Of a DNA stretch of 64,000 nucleotides, positions 27,401 to 39,700 are shown piece by piece. The notes under the pieces were generated by a model. It ran no database searches. It was not told the DNA's origin and worked only from the letters and a program-made list of their open reading frames with translations. The stretch is taken from NCBI GenBank assembly GCA_008360975.2, contig CM039184.1, forward strand, positions 70,473,056-70,537,055. The letters run 5' to 3'. Position 1 is the first letter of the stretch; every line of letters begins with the position of its first letter. The position numbers and the translations under genes are program-made. The DNA comes from Lichenostomus cassidix. Taxonomy: Eukaryota; Chordata; Aves; Passeriformes; Meliphagidae.

Positions 27401-29571
27401 TGGATATTGACACTTCCAGTATTTCAGTGAGCTTACCTGGATATCTTCCTAAAAGACATGTACAGCTCAAAAAGCCAAGTACAGTCCTCAGACAGAAACT
27501 ACTCACTGAAGTATTTCTCCTGAATGATGCATGAGGTCAAGCAAGTCCATCAATTCATCAAATGGCTTTTCCTGGCTCTTAACCTGTTATTGCTCTTGCA
27601 TTGCATATGAGTGTCTTATCACTTACTAAGTAAAGGAGTTGAACAGAGTAATTCCTGGTTAACAATTCATTAGTACCAGTAGTTTAATGTTTTCCTAATA
27701 TGTGTGACTTAACATGATGCTTCTATATAAACACCTTGTTTTCTATTTATGCAACAGCAGGAGCCTGACGACAGTTTCCCCTCACAGGCCATTAATTTTT
27801 TAGTATTGGGGTGGAAGCCCTACTACATATTCTTAACCTACAATAGAATTCAGAAAAGCAAAAAACTTCTAAATTCTAATTTTTATCATGTTGAAATACA
27901 AATAAAGAAAAAAAACTCAACTCTGTAAACAGTATGCCCTGCATGCTGAACATGTGCAACAGCAACAAACATCCTTAGCATCACATGAAATCAATATTTT
28001 GCCGCTTCTCTTTATACACAGCTTTGGAAGGAAAACAAGGTAGCAAGCACAGTTCCTTCAGCTGCTATTTCTCATAAAATGAAAGCCCTTTCATTAGTCA
28101 GTGTCAGCCTTTATCTGAAAATTCACCTAGGAAACCAGATTCTATTTCCAGGTGCTCCCAAGGAAACAATTGTATATTAAAGATTTGTGGCATGTATATG
28201 TGAAAAATAACCTCCAAATGGAAACCAATGTTCATTTTCTACATCTATTGTGTCATTTCAGAAAAGGAACATTTTTTTATCCCATGTTACAGTGTATCTT
28301 ACTGCAAATACTTAGTAAGATTTGCAGAACTCCAGCCAGGAAGTCAAATTTTGGGGCAAAATAGAAACCAGTGAAAAATATTTTTCCCTTGAATTTCAAC
28401 AGAATCTGTATTATTGACTCTGGTCTGCTAGACTACAACACTGTCTGTGTTACACTTTCAGAAGTGCTATTTATATATTGTAACTCTAAGACCTTCTCTG
28501 TTTTCTTCACAGGAAATTAGTGTCTCACAATTAATGTCATAAAATGTTACAGCATCACTGTACCAATACTACAGTTAATGGTTCTAAATGGAAGTGTTGT
28601 CTCCACATTGTTTTCAAATTATTTTAAACAATTCTAACTTGCTTGATAAGGTCCTTTTCTCAGGTTTGTTCATTACATGATCACTGTAACATGGAAACAA
28701 ATTACTTGGAAAGTGAAAAAAAATCAAACAATTTTCTGTTGTTCAAATAAATGTATTTATACTGTTTAAAAATTATGTATCTCCTTCAACCACTTTGTTT
28801 CTAAAGTTGTTATATGTTCCTTTTATCATCTTCAACAGAAAAAGGGATAAAAACCACAATCAAGACATCAGCTATGCCAGTAAGGATGTTTCTTATTAAG
28901 AAATAAAAAATTTTAGTTGGAAACAGGGGAAATTGGAATCCGTTTTATTAGGAAACTAACTAGGTGATGATTATTTAAAGTGGCATCTTTTGGTGGTCAG
29001 AAGAAAACCATTCTATCATATGTGATTACAAAAAGGAGAGGTTAAAAAAATCCAAAACTACACAAAGTCATCTGATGTGCAAAACCACAGATAACATAAA
29101 AAAAAGTCTGATAAGCAATTCCTAAGCATTATGCCTAGTGCATGGTGGAGTTTTTTAAAACATATATCAGTAGTTAATCCAGCAGTCTCTTAACATACAG
29201 AATCATGAAATATACCTTTTAATACATCCAGGAATGATTCCCAGTTTTCCTTTCCAGATGCATGGCATGGCTACATCCTGTGGCCCTATCAGTTCAAACA
29301 CAGGCAAGTGACCTCTACTCCTGTGTGCTGCTCTGCAGGCAAAGAGGACACAGGCAGAGAGGCTGCAGGCTAGGCAAAGCATGATCAGCAAGTCCCATAA
29401 CCTATCTGCCCAGAATCCTGAAGTATACCCATATATGTAATCTGGGCACAGCAAAAACACACAAGATAGTATTTAGTTGGATTTCACTAAATATAAATAT
29501 TTGATGTCATTTCTTTAATAGCAAAACACATCCAGCGTATCTCAAATAACATGTAAATATGAGTAACTTAC

Positions 29572-29701
29572 TTTTATTTCCAACCAAGGCCACAAGTGGC
29601 TGTGTTTCTGATTCCTCATTCACTTTTTTTACCGCATTATACCAGTCTTCCACATTTTCAAAACTCTGGGCATTGGTAATATCATAAACCAATAGAACAC
29701 C
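29572..29701 (-). CDS. RAB28: RAB28 coding exon 4 (up to NK of NKxD)
   Basis: This exon of 130 bases encodes residues 89-131 plus one base. It reads [20 protein letters not shown] and then [20 protein letters not shown], ending in GNK. The GVLLVYDIT strand is typical of Ras-superfamily beta-4. The final N130-K131 is the start of the NKxD guanine-specificity motif, whose Asp must come from exon 5. The acceptor is TTTATTTAG and the donor is a strong AAAAGTAAGT. Reading through the donor gives SKLLIFTC, which is intronic. The Met that opens the longest local ORF lies upstream of the acceptor and is not a start codon. This is the last RAB28 exon found in the window. The CaaX prenylation signal and the second half of the GTPase fold are missing here. 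Confidence 0.95.
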
Positions 29702-30929
29702 CTAAATAAAAAGACATGTTTAAAATATTATAGATTATAAAAGTATTTAACATGGTAAGATTTGCATCAGTCTAAATTATTATTATCATAAAATAGAGCA
29801 TTAATACATAATGGCATCACATCTTTCAAGGGTCAGTAAAAGGAATTATAAATTTCTATGGACATACACATGTTATTACAGTATTTCTCCTGCATTTCAT
29901 GTGTTCTAAATTCACATTAACTGAACTCCAATGGCAGAAAAAAACAGGCAACACAGTAAAGAACACAATTAGTTATATCAGAACTATCACAAACTGCATA
30001 TGCTCTATGATAAACCCAAAATAGCATTTCACACTAACAGGAAGATAAAAATTACACTGGAGAAGGACTTTTGTTTTAGCCAATATCAGCCGCATTTTCA
30101 CTGTCCCCTTTTTCAGAAAAAAAAAAAGGCAGTTCAATTTTGCATTTCTGCACATTGTTATGTTTCTGCTGTCTCTCAGGGATAAAGGCCAGATTCCATT
30201 CCTTCAGTGTAGTAGAAGGTAAGTAAGGAGCATTGGCGAGCTTTAAACTTTCAAAAGAGAACCTAAAGACATAGTCAGAACTCAAAAAGAAGGAGTCCCA
30301 TATATTTCAGAGGTTTAGGGCCAAGCTACAGGTGACAAATACTCAAACAGACACTGCTGACAATTGCTCTGCACTAATATCCAATAGCATAAAGCACAGC
30401 CTATTAACAGCCCAAACGTCATCCTTGACTCCTCCACAATTCCAAGATCAGCCCTCATATCTCAGTTATTGAGTCTTCTGCCCCTGCTTTCCAATATAGC
30501 CTAATAAAGTCAGTATCTTGTAAATGAGGAATAAAGTCAGAACTGGCTTCAGTTGCACTTGTTCTCATGGAGCTCACACCTGGGGAAAAAAGCCCTACAT
30601 CTGCACACTGCGTCTCACAGGAAATTTTCACAACTAACCTAAAAAACAACATGATGCATACAAAAAATAGCTGGGTCAATGACCTACTGTCAATAGAAAG
30701 GATTTTTCAAGTTTTTCAGGCATTTGTCTGGGCCTGGTTTAACTGACAGTTTCACAAGGAGTGTCTTAGATCACAAGTGTGCACACTTATTTAATAATTT
30801 CACATATGACAACAAACTAGTACAGACTGCAAGATTATTTGAGGAGAGTTTAGATTTTATGATGAAAAACAATGTAAGAATAATAGGATGGAATTCAATA
30901 AATACCATGACAAGTTCAGTGGAAGCAAT

Positions 30930-31160
30930 AATCAAATGCACAATAGGAAGCATCTGGTTTTGTAGCAGGTTCCATACAATAGGATCAAGGAGTTATAGAT
31001 CATAGCTGAATACGTCAAGCTTATTTTGCAAATATCACACTGGCATGAAACATTCCAGGTGAAATAATGCATCCATCTTTGGACATCTGAATGTCAAAAA
31101 AGGGGTAGACTAGAAGAAACCAGTAACAGTTTCATAGGTTTAGAAACCATCTGAAGAAAA
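30930..31160 (+). mobile_element. Probable ancient CR1 fragment
   Basis: Blocks such as AGGATCAAGGAGTTATAGAT, CATAGCTGAATACGTCAA and GTTTAGAAACCAT follow the order of a diverged CR1 3' half read in the sense direction. The match is degraded, and its limits are uncertain by tens of bases. It is followed after about 200 bases by a better conserved CR1 in the same orientation. No open frame is preserved. Confidence 0.5.
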
Positions 31161-31364
31161 ATGGGAAAAAAATTGACTGCTTCAGCAAACACAAGACTTA
31201 AGGCAGGCATGATGATGCTGGCACAAGTTTTAAGAGAAGGTAACAGGAGGTCTCTCTGTATATGCTCTAATACATAGCTTGTAGAAGCCACTAAATTGGT
31301 AAGACCAGTCAATGTGCAGAAAGGGCAGAATTCCCACAAAGGGGTATGCAGACATGCTCAAGGA

Positions 31365-31780
31365 ATGGGTGAACAGGAACCTTTCAACACTCAACAAGGG
31401 TAAGTGCAAAGTCCTGCAGCTGGGGAGGAATGAACAATGCAGGCTGAGGGGAGCAATACATGACTAGCTGGGGAGCAACTGAAAATGACCTGCAGGTCTT
31501 GTCAGACAGCAGGACAAATCCCAGCCAGCAACACTCCCTGGCAGCAAGGATGGCCAATGTGATCCTGAGCTGCATTAGCAGAAGCACAGCACAAGACCAG
31601 GGAGTTTTCTACACAACACTTGGTGGATCATATCTAAAAGAACACATCCCTAGGCCCCTCGGCACATCAGAAAAGTGGAGTTCAGCAGAGGGCCACCAAG
31701 ATGATCAGAGGCTGGAGCACTTGTTTTATGAGGGAAAGATGAACAAACCTGATTTCTTCAGCATGGACATTTTTACCACA
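31365..31780 (+). mobile_element. CR1 LINE fragment, sense orientation
   Basis: Clear CR1 landmarks occur in order on the plus strand. These are AACAAGGGTAAGTGCAAAGT, CCTGCAGCTGGGGAGGAATG, GATCCTGAGCTGCATTAG, CCACCAAGATGATCAGAGG, CTGGAGCACTTG and a TTCTTCAGCATGGA block. The 119-codon open frame at 31460-31819 falls in this repeat and is not a gene. The copy is truncated at both ends and lies in RAB28 intron 3, antisense to the gene. Confidence 0.85.
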
Positions 31781-34170
31781 ACAGCACCCTACAAGCAACT
31801 TAGTATGACAGATAATTAATGATGGGCTAGACATAACTCCATGGCTAAAACTTTATTTTGCCTTTTTTTTTATTTAACAGAGAAATCCCACTATTGCTTT
31901 AAAAAAAAAATACATCACATTTTCCACAAACTTACAGTATATGGAGCACAGACCAAGTAGACAGTATAAAAGCTGTTGTCTCCCTATTATGTGTAAGGAA
32001 TTAAGGGAGGAAAATTAACACTGGCATTTTTACACAAAAGTAGTGTATTTCCCTGCCATGAAAAGGGTTTGAAACACATGGTAGACGACATGCCAAGAAC
32101 AGCACATTGATTCTCTAGTCTCCAGCAATGTGGCAAATAGTCCCCACTTGCATAATTGCCCTCTAGTAAGAGAGACATTTTGCCTGCATTAGTGTATATG
32201 TGAGTGCTTTTTGTTTAGGAATTATAGAGCATTTTCAAAAATAGGTCATTGGAAACTGAGAATATTGCAGAAATTATTTGCTGCTCCCTGGAGAAGGTAC
32301 AGTCTGCAGTACTACTATTAACAAGCCAATTTATGATGTAGCATATGCCAAATCTTAAAGATAATTTAAACTAGATATGTGGGGTAGGGGCAGCAATTAC
32401 AGGTAAGAAATGGGAGTGGTTCTGAAAGATTTACCATGCAAACAGCAGCAGTGTTATTTCAAAACAGAACTGCTAGTATGCAAGTGTTGTAACCAGGCAA
32501 TATATTCATACTGATAATCAAAATTTAAGAGGTGTCAAGAAGTTTATGTCAAGATTTATCACAATAAAAGGAAGCTAGAGAAAACAATAATTAAAAATGT
32601 ATGTTTTCTTCTTCACTTATCCTCAGCTACCCTCATTCTGTGACTGACTCGCATCAAAGAACTAAATTAATTTTCACATTTTCATTAATATTATAAAAAA
32701 AGTCAGGCCAAAATTCTAAAGTATTTTTTCTAGTCACAGAATATTAATTTAGTAAAGAGCAACTTCATTGCTGCAGACCTATGCAGATGAAAAGGTTTTT
32801 GCAATTGAAAGCAGCTTACAGTCCACATATACTTAACCACTGCTGTCTTTGCTGATACTGAGGACATGGCCACTCAGACACATGGGATTAAGTTGCCATG
32901 ATTGAACGATTTACTGGCTGTCAATACAGCTGTGGCAACTGACTACACACTTACTCTTAGCATCTCTCAATTATGACAAAAATGTGGTAGTTTTAAACAG
33001 CTTTTAGTCAGTGTTATTAACATCTTTTATTTATAAAGAACAAAGAGCTCTTTTTTCCCCCCAGCTTGCAGAGTTCTTGTGCCCTACCACTAAAATTCAG
33101 CTACCAAGATAGGATGCAGCAACTACATTGCTGTAAATGAGCAACATCAGAGAAAAAATGGGCAGGAGGAAAGCAACTGCTTCAAGACAGCAAGTGAATC
33201 ACAATTTCTCTAACTGCAACATGCAAGCAAATTACACAAGTTCTCATGCTCAAATCTGCCGTTCTTATTTTAAAACATGGCACAAGAAATAGGGTATCTC
33301 AATCAAAATATGGCATCTTAACAGTAACCTAACCAAAAGATCTATGCTAGAGAATTGATTCAGCTCTCATTAGAGAGAAGGAAACCTCCAGTGCCAAATT
33401 TTTGCAGCAAAGTATAGACGGATGCTCCACTTATTCTTCCCAATATCCTGATCAAATTTCAACCAAGATCAGGTGAACTGTAGACCATAATCTTTTTGGT
33501 TGCTGTTGATTCTCTAAACTTCCATCTCCAGTGGACCACAGGATTTTATAAGTAAGCCTACCATACACATAGATATCTGAGCACAAAAACAAGAATTCAG
33601 CCTTTTATGATTTCTGAATCTCACAATGATCAAATAGACAGAAGTCTACACAAGGCTATGGGCATCTGCAAAACTGGATAAAGGCACAACACCTATCATA
33701 GGTATGCTACAAACAATTCCACACATGTATTTTAAATCTGAAATATTTAGATTTGAGGAATACACAGATGAACACAATTTCTGCAACAGTTCCAAATCAT
33801 CTGCTTTATCTGTATCTGTACAGCTTGTGTACTTTACAAACATGTTTAAAATCCCAGCTGCACCACACATGCTGACCAACACATCATAGGCACATTTATT
33901 TTTTCTGTAGCAACTTTCACTCAAGTTATTTCAATATTTTAAAGGCTTTCTTGCACTGGGGAACCCCAAACTCAACACAGTACTCCAAATGTAGCCTCAA
34001 AAATGTCAGACAGCATGATATTCACTTTCCTTGATTTAACTACCTCATTCTTACTAACACAGCTCAGTATTCAATTAGCTTTTACTGTTGCAAGGGTGCA
34101 TTGCCAACACCCGTTCAACTGGTTTTTACCCCAATAAGATACCCATCCAAGAGCTTTTTCCTCCAAGGTC

Positions 34171-34600
34171 ATTGCACAGAATGACTGAGGTTGGAAGGGA
34201 CCTCTACAAGTCATCTGGTTCAATGCTCCTGTTCAAGCAGTGTCTCCAAAAGCTGAGGACCATGGCCAGACACCTTTTGAGTATCTCCCAGGATGGAGAT
34301 TTTACAGCCTCTCTGGTCAACTTGTGCCAATTCTCAGTCATCCTCACAGCAGAAAACATGTTTCAGAAGTGACCTCCTGTGTTTCAGTTTGTGCCACTTG
34401 CTCCAGTCCTGTCAACAGACACTACAGAAAAAAGCCTGGTTCTCTCTACCTTGCACGCTTCCTGCATGGATATATATATATATATATAGATTGGCCTTCT
34501 ATTGTCCAAGTTGAACAGCCACAGCTCTCTCAGCCTTTCTGCCCAGGAGAGATGCTCCAGACCATTAATCAGCTTTGTGCCCTTCACTGCACAGTCTCCA
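34171..34600 (-). mobile_element. Younger CR1 nested in the older CR1
   Basis: The insert starts with ACAGAATGACTGAGGTTGG and AAGGGACCTCTACAAGTCAT, the antisense form of a CR1 3' end. It ends near CCTTCACTGCACAGTCTCCA. Older CR1 sequence flanks it on both sides, so it inserted later. The ATTCTATG-type terminal repeat seen in many CR1 copies is not obvious here. It contains a short TA microsatellite at about 34470-34489. Confidence 0.8.
34468..34490. repeat. TA microsatellite within CR1
   Basis: An uninterrupted run of about ten AT dinucleotides lies between GCATGG and GATTGG, inside the younger nested CR1. It therefore expanded after that insertion. Confidence 0.9.
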
Positions 34601-36583
34601 GTTGACTCCCAGCCTGCATAAGATTATTCTGTACCAGCTGCAGGACTTAGCATCTGTCATCAGCTGATCCTCACAAGGTTTCTCTTGGTGCACTCCTTCA
34701 GCTGGTCATGGTCTCTCCCAGCAGCAGCCCTACCCTCCAGCTCACTGACCATTCCTCCCCAGTTTGGTGCTATTCATAAACTTGCAAACAATGTTTTGTT
34801 CCATTAATCAAAGAATTAGTAAAAGACACTACTCCAGTACCAACCCTTAAGAAATAAAACTTATAATCAGGCACCAGTAAGATATTAAGCTACAGACCTT
34901 TAAATTCAGCTGTCCATTCAGATTTTCAGTCAATTCATGGTCCACCCATCCCAGCTATATCTCTACATATTGCAATAATATTATGGGAGATTTTGTCAAA
35001 GGCTTTGCTGAAGTGAAGATAAATGACATCCACCACTCTCCTCTCCACAGAGCTATCCATTTAACTACAGACAGCACTAACTCCCTAATTCCACACTACC
35101 TCTTCCCAATTACTTTCTTGCTGTTTTCTTGTCCATTCACAGGGATTTTTATCCATATTTAAAAGGATTTTCCTTTATAAATACTACACTTGTTCTACAT
35201 TGCCTTTCCTCTTTTTCTCATAAAAAGCTACAGATGTTCAACATGAAATAAGCTTCTGCCTAGAAATAAGCAGAAGGCAGTGCCTTTCCAAACTATTCAT
35301 GGCATTTCATGAACAGATGAAAATAAAGACAGTTTAACGTCTTTAACACTGCTACAAATCTAAAGTAAATCACGTTAGAAGTCAACTTTGATGATAAGAA
35401 GCCTCTTACAAACATTGGCAATATGCCAATACTAAGAGAGAAAAATCACTAGTCCATTAAAAAAAATTAAGGTTACAATGAGGATTGGGGGAAGATTAAA
35501 GACAAAGAGACTGGACGTAGGGTTTTTTGGTTAATATGTTCTCAATGACTAAAAAAAAATCAAACTTTAGTCTTATTGATATCAACTGTTCATCCACTTT
35601 TGGGCACTGGGATTAACTTTTTGACCAGCTATTTTTGATAAGAAACTCCTAAGTTTATCACCAAATTCAATACAGACAAAGCTAATAGCCTTTTATTTCC
35701 TTCATTAAATTTACTTTGGGCATATGGCAACAATTTGTGATTAATCAAATTCCTTCTGTCATGGAAGCCACTTTCTCCTATTGCCTGGTAGACCTGTAAC
35801 AGGTCAGCAAACCGTTTTTTATCTTACAAAAAAGAACATGCTATAAAACACATGCAACAGCTATAAACATTCAAACATCTTTCTTGAAAGTGACAAAATG
35901 TTACATTGCCAGGTTTATCTCTTTCCTTAGCCATTCCTGTGCTGCATAACATTATCTAATAGCACATGTTATGCCTACTGTTCTCACTACAAACTCCAAA
36001 TTAAGGAACAGAGTACATTTTAGGATTACCCATGCTAAGAAGTTTGGCATATAGTACATCCTCCTAAATCATCTCATGACTCCAGATACTGCTATAATAT
36101 TTAGCTCTTAATCCTACCATCCACTTTTAGTTGCTTAGTTAACCTCAAGATAAAATTAATTTTCATTGGATAGGACTTCTGCAAAAATATTTAGCTACCT
36201 GGTTCTCTCCTCTTGTTTGCCCTCTTATAACCACATTGCATGTATGAGTTTAATGGTGTAGGATTGCTCTTAATTTCCTCCTTCTACTTTTTCCCCCCAG
36301 GAGGCAGCTGCTCTGAAAGCAGCCACTCTATCTACCATGTGGAAATCCAAATAGCCTTTACTATTTACTATGATTGCTTTTCTTAACTCAAGACACAAAG
36401 CCTGGAAACAACCATGTGTTCTTGAGAGTTATTCAGTTCTATAAATGCACATTCTTGCTTTCCTTTTTATGTCAGCTCTAAAAAATTAGCTACACACCAA
36501 AATTAAATTAGCAAATTAATATGAATTAAGTTTAGAATTAACATTTTTGAGGTTTATGAAACGAACAACTAAAAGCTATATAT

Positions 36584-36602
36584 AATGTATGTATGTATGT
36601 AT
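36584..36602. repeat. ATGT microsatellite
   Basis: About four tandem copies of ATGT lie about 70 bases left of exon 3, in intron 3 just past the exon 3 donor in gene orientation. Confidence 0.85.
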
Positions 36603-36674
36603 AATTTTAAGAACAAAGTTTTAATTAATTTTATATCATTGCTATAGATACAATTATCAACATCTATACTGTAC

Positions 36675-36763
36675 CTGAGCTCCATAAATATATTTATCCA
36701 GCATTTTGCCTCCCATTGTTTGTCCACCTACATCCCACACTTGAAGAGTAACATTCAAATTTC
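36675..36763 (-). CDS. RAB28: RAB28 coding exon 3 (switch II, WDxGGQ)
   Basis: This exon of 89 bases completes Gly59 and runs to Gln88. It reads [20 protein letters not shown] and then [11 protein letters not shown]68-D69-V70-G71-G72-Q73 is the G3/switch II motif. RAB28 is unusual among Rabs in having WDxGGQ instead of WDTAGQ, which helps identify the gene. Q73 corresponds to the catalytic glutamine (Q72 in human numbering, shifted by one because of the extra N-terminal Glu). The acceptor is TTTCCAG after a T-rich tract and the donor is GTACAG, the weakest-looking donor of the four. The exon ends in phase 0, and exon 4 continues with GVLLVYD. Differences from human are conservative (Ile to Val twice, Ile to Met). 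Confidence 0.95.
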
Positions 36764-39700
36764 CTGGAAAAAAATTATACAGATATTGTGTAACCTGGAA
36801 AATTTAGATACAAATAAATTCAACAACAATAGCTTTTAACAAGTATGCAAGAAACAGAAACCGAATTTCAAAACAAAAACTGTTGTATCTGGGAAAAATG
36901 TCATTTGTGTCCAGTTAAGTCATTAAGATACAGCAAAACTATAGCTTGATATTAACATATCTAATATTAACAGAAAATTATTGGAATTGCATGAAGTATA
37001 ACACTCCTCACTAGAAATTATGTAACATTCCACTGACAAAACATGTAAAACTTTGCAAAGAATGTTCTACAGCACGGTACTTGGAACTGGAAGGTAACAC
37101 AATTACACCAACTTCTCCACATTATTTCATACAATACATTATTTCCTCACCCCCTCTCCAAACCTTCCTTACAAATCAAGAAGCAAGGAAAATCTTCATT
37201 GTAACTTCATTTTGGTAGTGATGCTGACTGTAGTACACAGCTACAGAATTATATAGCTGACAGAGTAAAAACATGGAAATACACACATCCAAGCTGAGAA
37301 TGCAAACGATGATTACTTCCTCCACCCACCATCTAAAGCATGAAGCAAAATTGTATGTGATTTACACAATTTCATCTCTGAAGAATCTACACCAAGAATA
37401 GACCTTCCTTTCCACTCTAAACCATTTTTAAGCTATGTTGAAACTGTTAAGAGGTTTTTAAAAATTAAACCAACAAAAAAATTAAGTGTAAATACAGAAT
37501 ATTTAATATCCTACAAATCACACATATTCTGCAAGCCAACTCAGCAATTCACAGACCAAAAATACACACAGAAAGGTATGTCACTGTATACATACAAACA
37601 TATTAAAGTATAATTTCTCATATTTTGCAGGGTAAGAACTCTTTTCAGAAGTGTAATGATTACCACGTGATGTATTCAGCTGTAAATTTAAAACTAACAT
37701 GCTCACACTGGTTACACAAGGGAATGTGCTCCATGGAAATGTATCAGAGCACTGGGTGAAAATAACCAGCAAGTTATAACTACATAACTGAAGATATGCT
37801 ACTCATGGTATTAAATATACCACATTACATTTTTATAACAAACCTTGCTTTAATCTGGTTAAAAGCACAGATTTCCAAAATTTTGGTCTCAAAAATACAG
37901 AGATGAATGTGAGAGAGTACTATTAAGCTACACTGAGTTTTATGCAATACTACAAGAATTTGTACATGGAGCTTAGACAACACATCATAAACACTCCAGT
38001 TCAATAAAGGCAACCTTTTATAGTCAACAAAAAGCTGATTTGTTTTGATAGTGCATGTACTATGTATTAATTAATTAATTATTTTGAAAGCTTAGAACAT
38101 AAGCTTTTGGCATGATTGCAAACAATGCAGGAAAGTCTTCCACAAAGCATCTGGCATGGATAAATGAGTGCACCCACAGTCTGAAAAGACTATACATCCT
38201 CAGTGGGTAAACAAACTGTGCTGGCTCAATACCACAGTATTCTAACCCTACGTATTCTACTGGAAAGTCACCGTGTCAGTTGTGTCAGCTATTTTGAAAA
38301 AAAAAAACAACTTTATAAATATTATCACTTTCAAACTAAATAATTTTCAGATGCCTAGTTTTGTGTTCAAGTGCTCTAAAAAGTTTCAATTTGATTTTTC
38401 CTCCTAAGGAAATAATTATGCACAGCATACTGGGCTTAGTATCTAGATAACTGCATGGAATGACCTGAGAAACTTTAGTGCAGTAAGTTAAACTAAATAG
38501 TCTAACTGTGACTTTTCAACTAAAAAATCTCCAATTACAAATTATTTACTTTGCTTCATTAACAACAGAAAAATGAAACAGGGAAAAAATTATTGGTATG
38601 TTCATTTAAGGTGAACTTCTTCTTAATTAGGACCTCACTAACTATGAAATTCATGATGATAATCTCCTGTACAAAATGCTTCATTTTCCCTTTTTTTTTC
38701 AATTAAGTTCTGTAATATTTGTTTTATGCTCAGATTGACTCTGGGGAAGAAAGAAGGATGTTAGGATTATTCTGACAAAAGGAAAAACTGCAGGCAATTT
38801 ACCTAGCAAATATTTAATTAACAACTGTGATAATAGCACATGAAATTTTCTGCAAAAAGAAATCTTTTATTTTTTGAAATCTTTTATTTTTTCAATTTAT
38901 AAGAACATGCAAACTAGAAACTGACCACAAAACAAAAAGCAGCCACACATAAGACAGTTCTTAGAAACAGTCTTAACATACCAATAAAAATAACTGAAGA
39001 ATCCCATCAAAACAACACATAATACACTGAAAAAGAACAAGAAAAGCCCAGCACTTCTACACGGTGTAGAAAATGCACACAAGCACGGAGTTGAAATAAG
39101 CAAGGCTGCACAGTGCAGGTGTGGACTGCTCCTGCTATGAACTGAAGGCACTGGGCAGCTGCAGCACTGACCCTGCAGGAGGACACTTGGTGCACTGGTT
39201 AACCTTACTGAAAGTGCTGCACAGTCAAGATGGAACCAAAAACACGAGTCTGACCACTTTTTACACCAGTGACTTTTAAAAAATCCTTTTAACAGAAGAA
39301 TCCTGTTTACTGAACTGCACCCACAACCTCCCAGAAAGTATACAACTATGGCTCTTCAGAGTCTCTATCAGCAGACCCTCTGACTAACAGTTGGGCTATT
39401 TAAGCACTAAAACCTACACCACGGCTGCATCCAGACTATACAAGATTCTGCATCAATAAATATAATTAAACTGATTTGCACTTTAAAAAAAGTATTTTGA
39501 AAAAAGTGCACGAAGTGAATTAGTCATGTTGAACACTAGAAGCCACATTGTTCAAAATTTATCAAAGGATTTCCTATTTCTATTAAACTGTATTGTTTTA
39601 CCATGTAAAATGTTTACTATTTTCACTGCAAAACTGCATTAGTTCCTAAAATAACTGAAGACAAATGCCACTGTTATCTTAAAAAAAAAAATTAAAAACA

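Larger units (their letters stand above)
1..29571 (-). other. RAB28: RAB28 intron 4, left part (no exon found)
   Basis: This 29.5 kb stretch follows the exon 4 donor in gene orientation and runs off the left edge. I looked on the minus strand for the next RAB28 blocks (DLEHMRT, VSAKTGDS, KVAAEILG, KAEIEQSQ and the C-terminal CAVQ) and found none. No other gene, tRNA or rRNA is recognisable on either strand. Open frames are short and lack conserved motifs. It holds poly(A) and A-rich tracts, a few short tandem duplications listed separately, and otherwise ordinary AT-rich intronic sequence. Old, heavily diverged repeats could be present and unrecognised. The manual motif scan could have missed a short, diverged exon. 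Confidence 0.7.
33945..35140 (-). mobile_element. Older CR1 LINE, interrupted by a younger CR1
   Basis: The left part (33945-34170) has CACAGTACTCCAAATGTAGC and CAAGGGTGCATTGCCAAC. The right part (34600-35140) resumes with GTTGACTCCCAGCCTG, CAGCTGCAGGACTT, CCAGTTTGGTGCTATTC, GTCAAAGGCTTTGCTGAAGT and GACATCCACCACTCTCCTC. Both parts read as one CR1 body in minus orientation with a gap filled by another CR1. It is moderately diverged and non-coding. Its end near 35140 is approximate. Confidence 0.8.
29702..36674 (-). other. RAB28: RAB28 intron 3
   Basis: A 6,973-base intron between exons 3 and 4, bounded by a GTACAG donor and a TTTAG acceptor. It is the most repeat-rich intron in the window. 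It holds CR1 pieces in the plus orientation at about 30.9-31.8 kb and a nested pair in the minus orientation at about 33.9-35.1 kb, each described separately. An ATGT simple repeat lies near its right end. No internal gene or RNA was seen. Confidence 0.9.

Noticed and set aside
29507..29692. Open frame starting at the Met before YDIT-like sequence, taken as a separate small gene
   Set aside because: It is RAB28 exon 4 read from an internal ATG and past the GTAAGT donor into the intron.
29985..30012. Minus-strand EHM tripeptide considered as RAB28 exon 5 (LEHMRT)
   Set aside because: It lies upstream of exon 4 in gene orientation, lacks the flanking residues and has no splice sites.
31460..31819. 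119-codon plus-strand frame
   Set aside because: It falls within a CR1 LINE fragment. The frame does not encode a recognisable part of the CR1 protein and is truncated repeat sequence.
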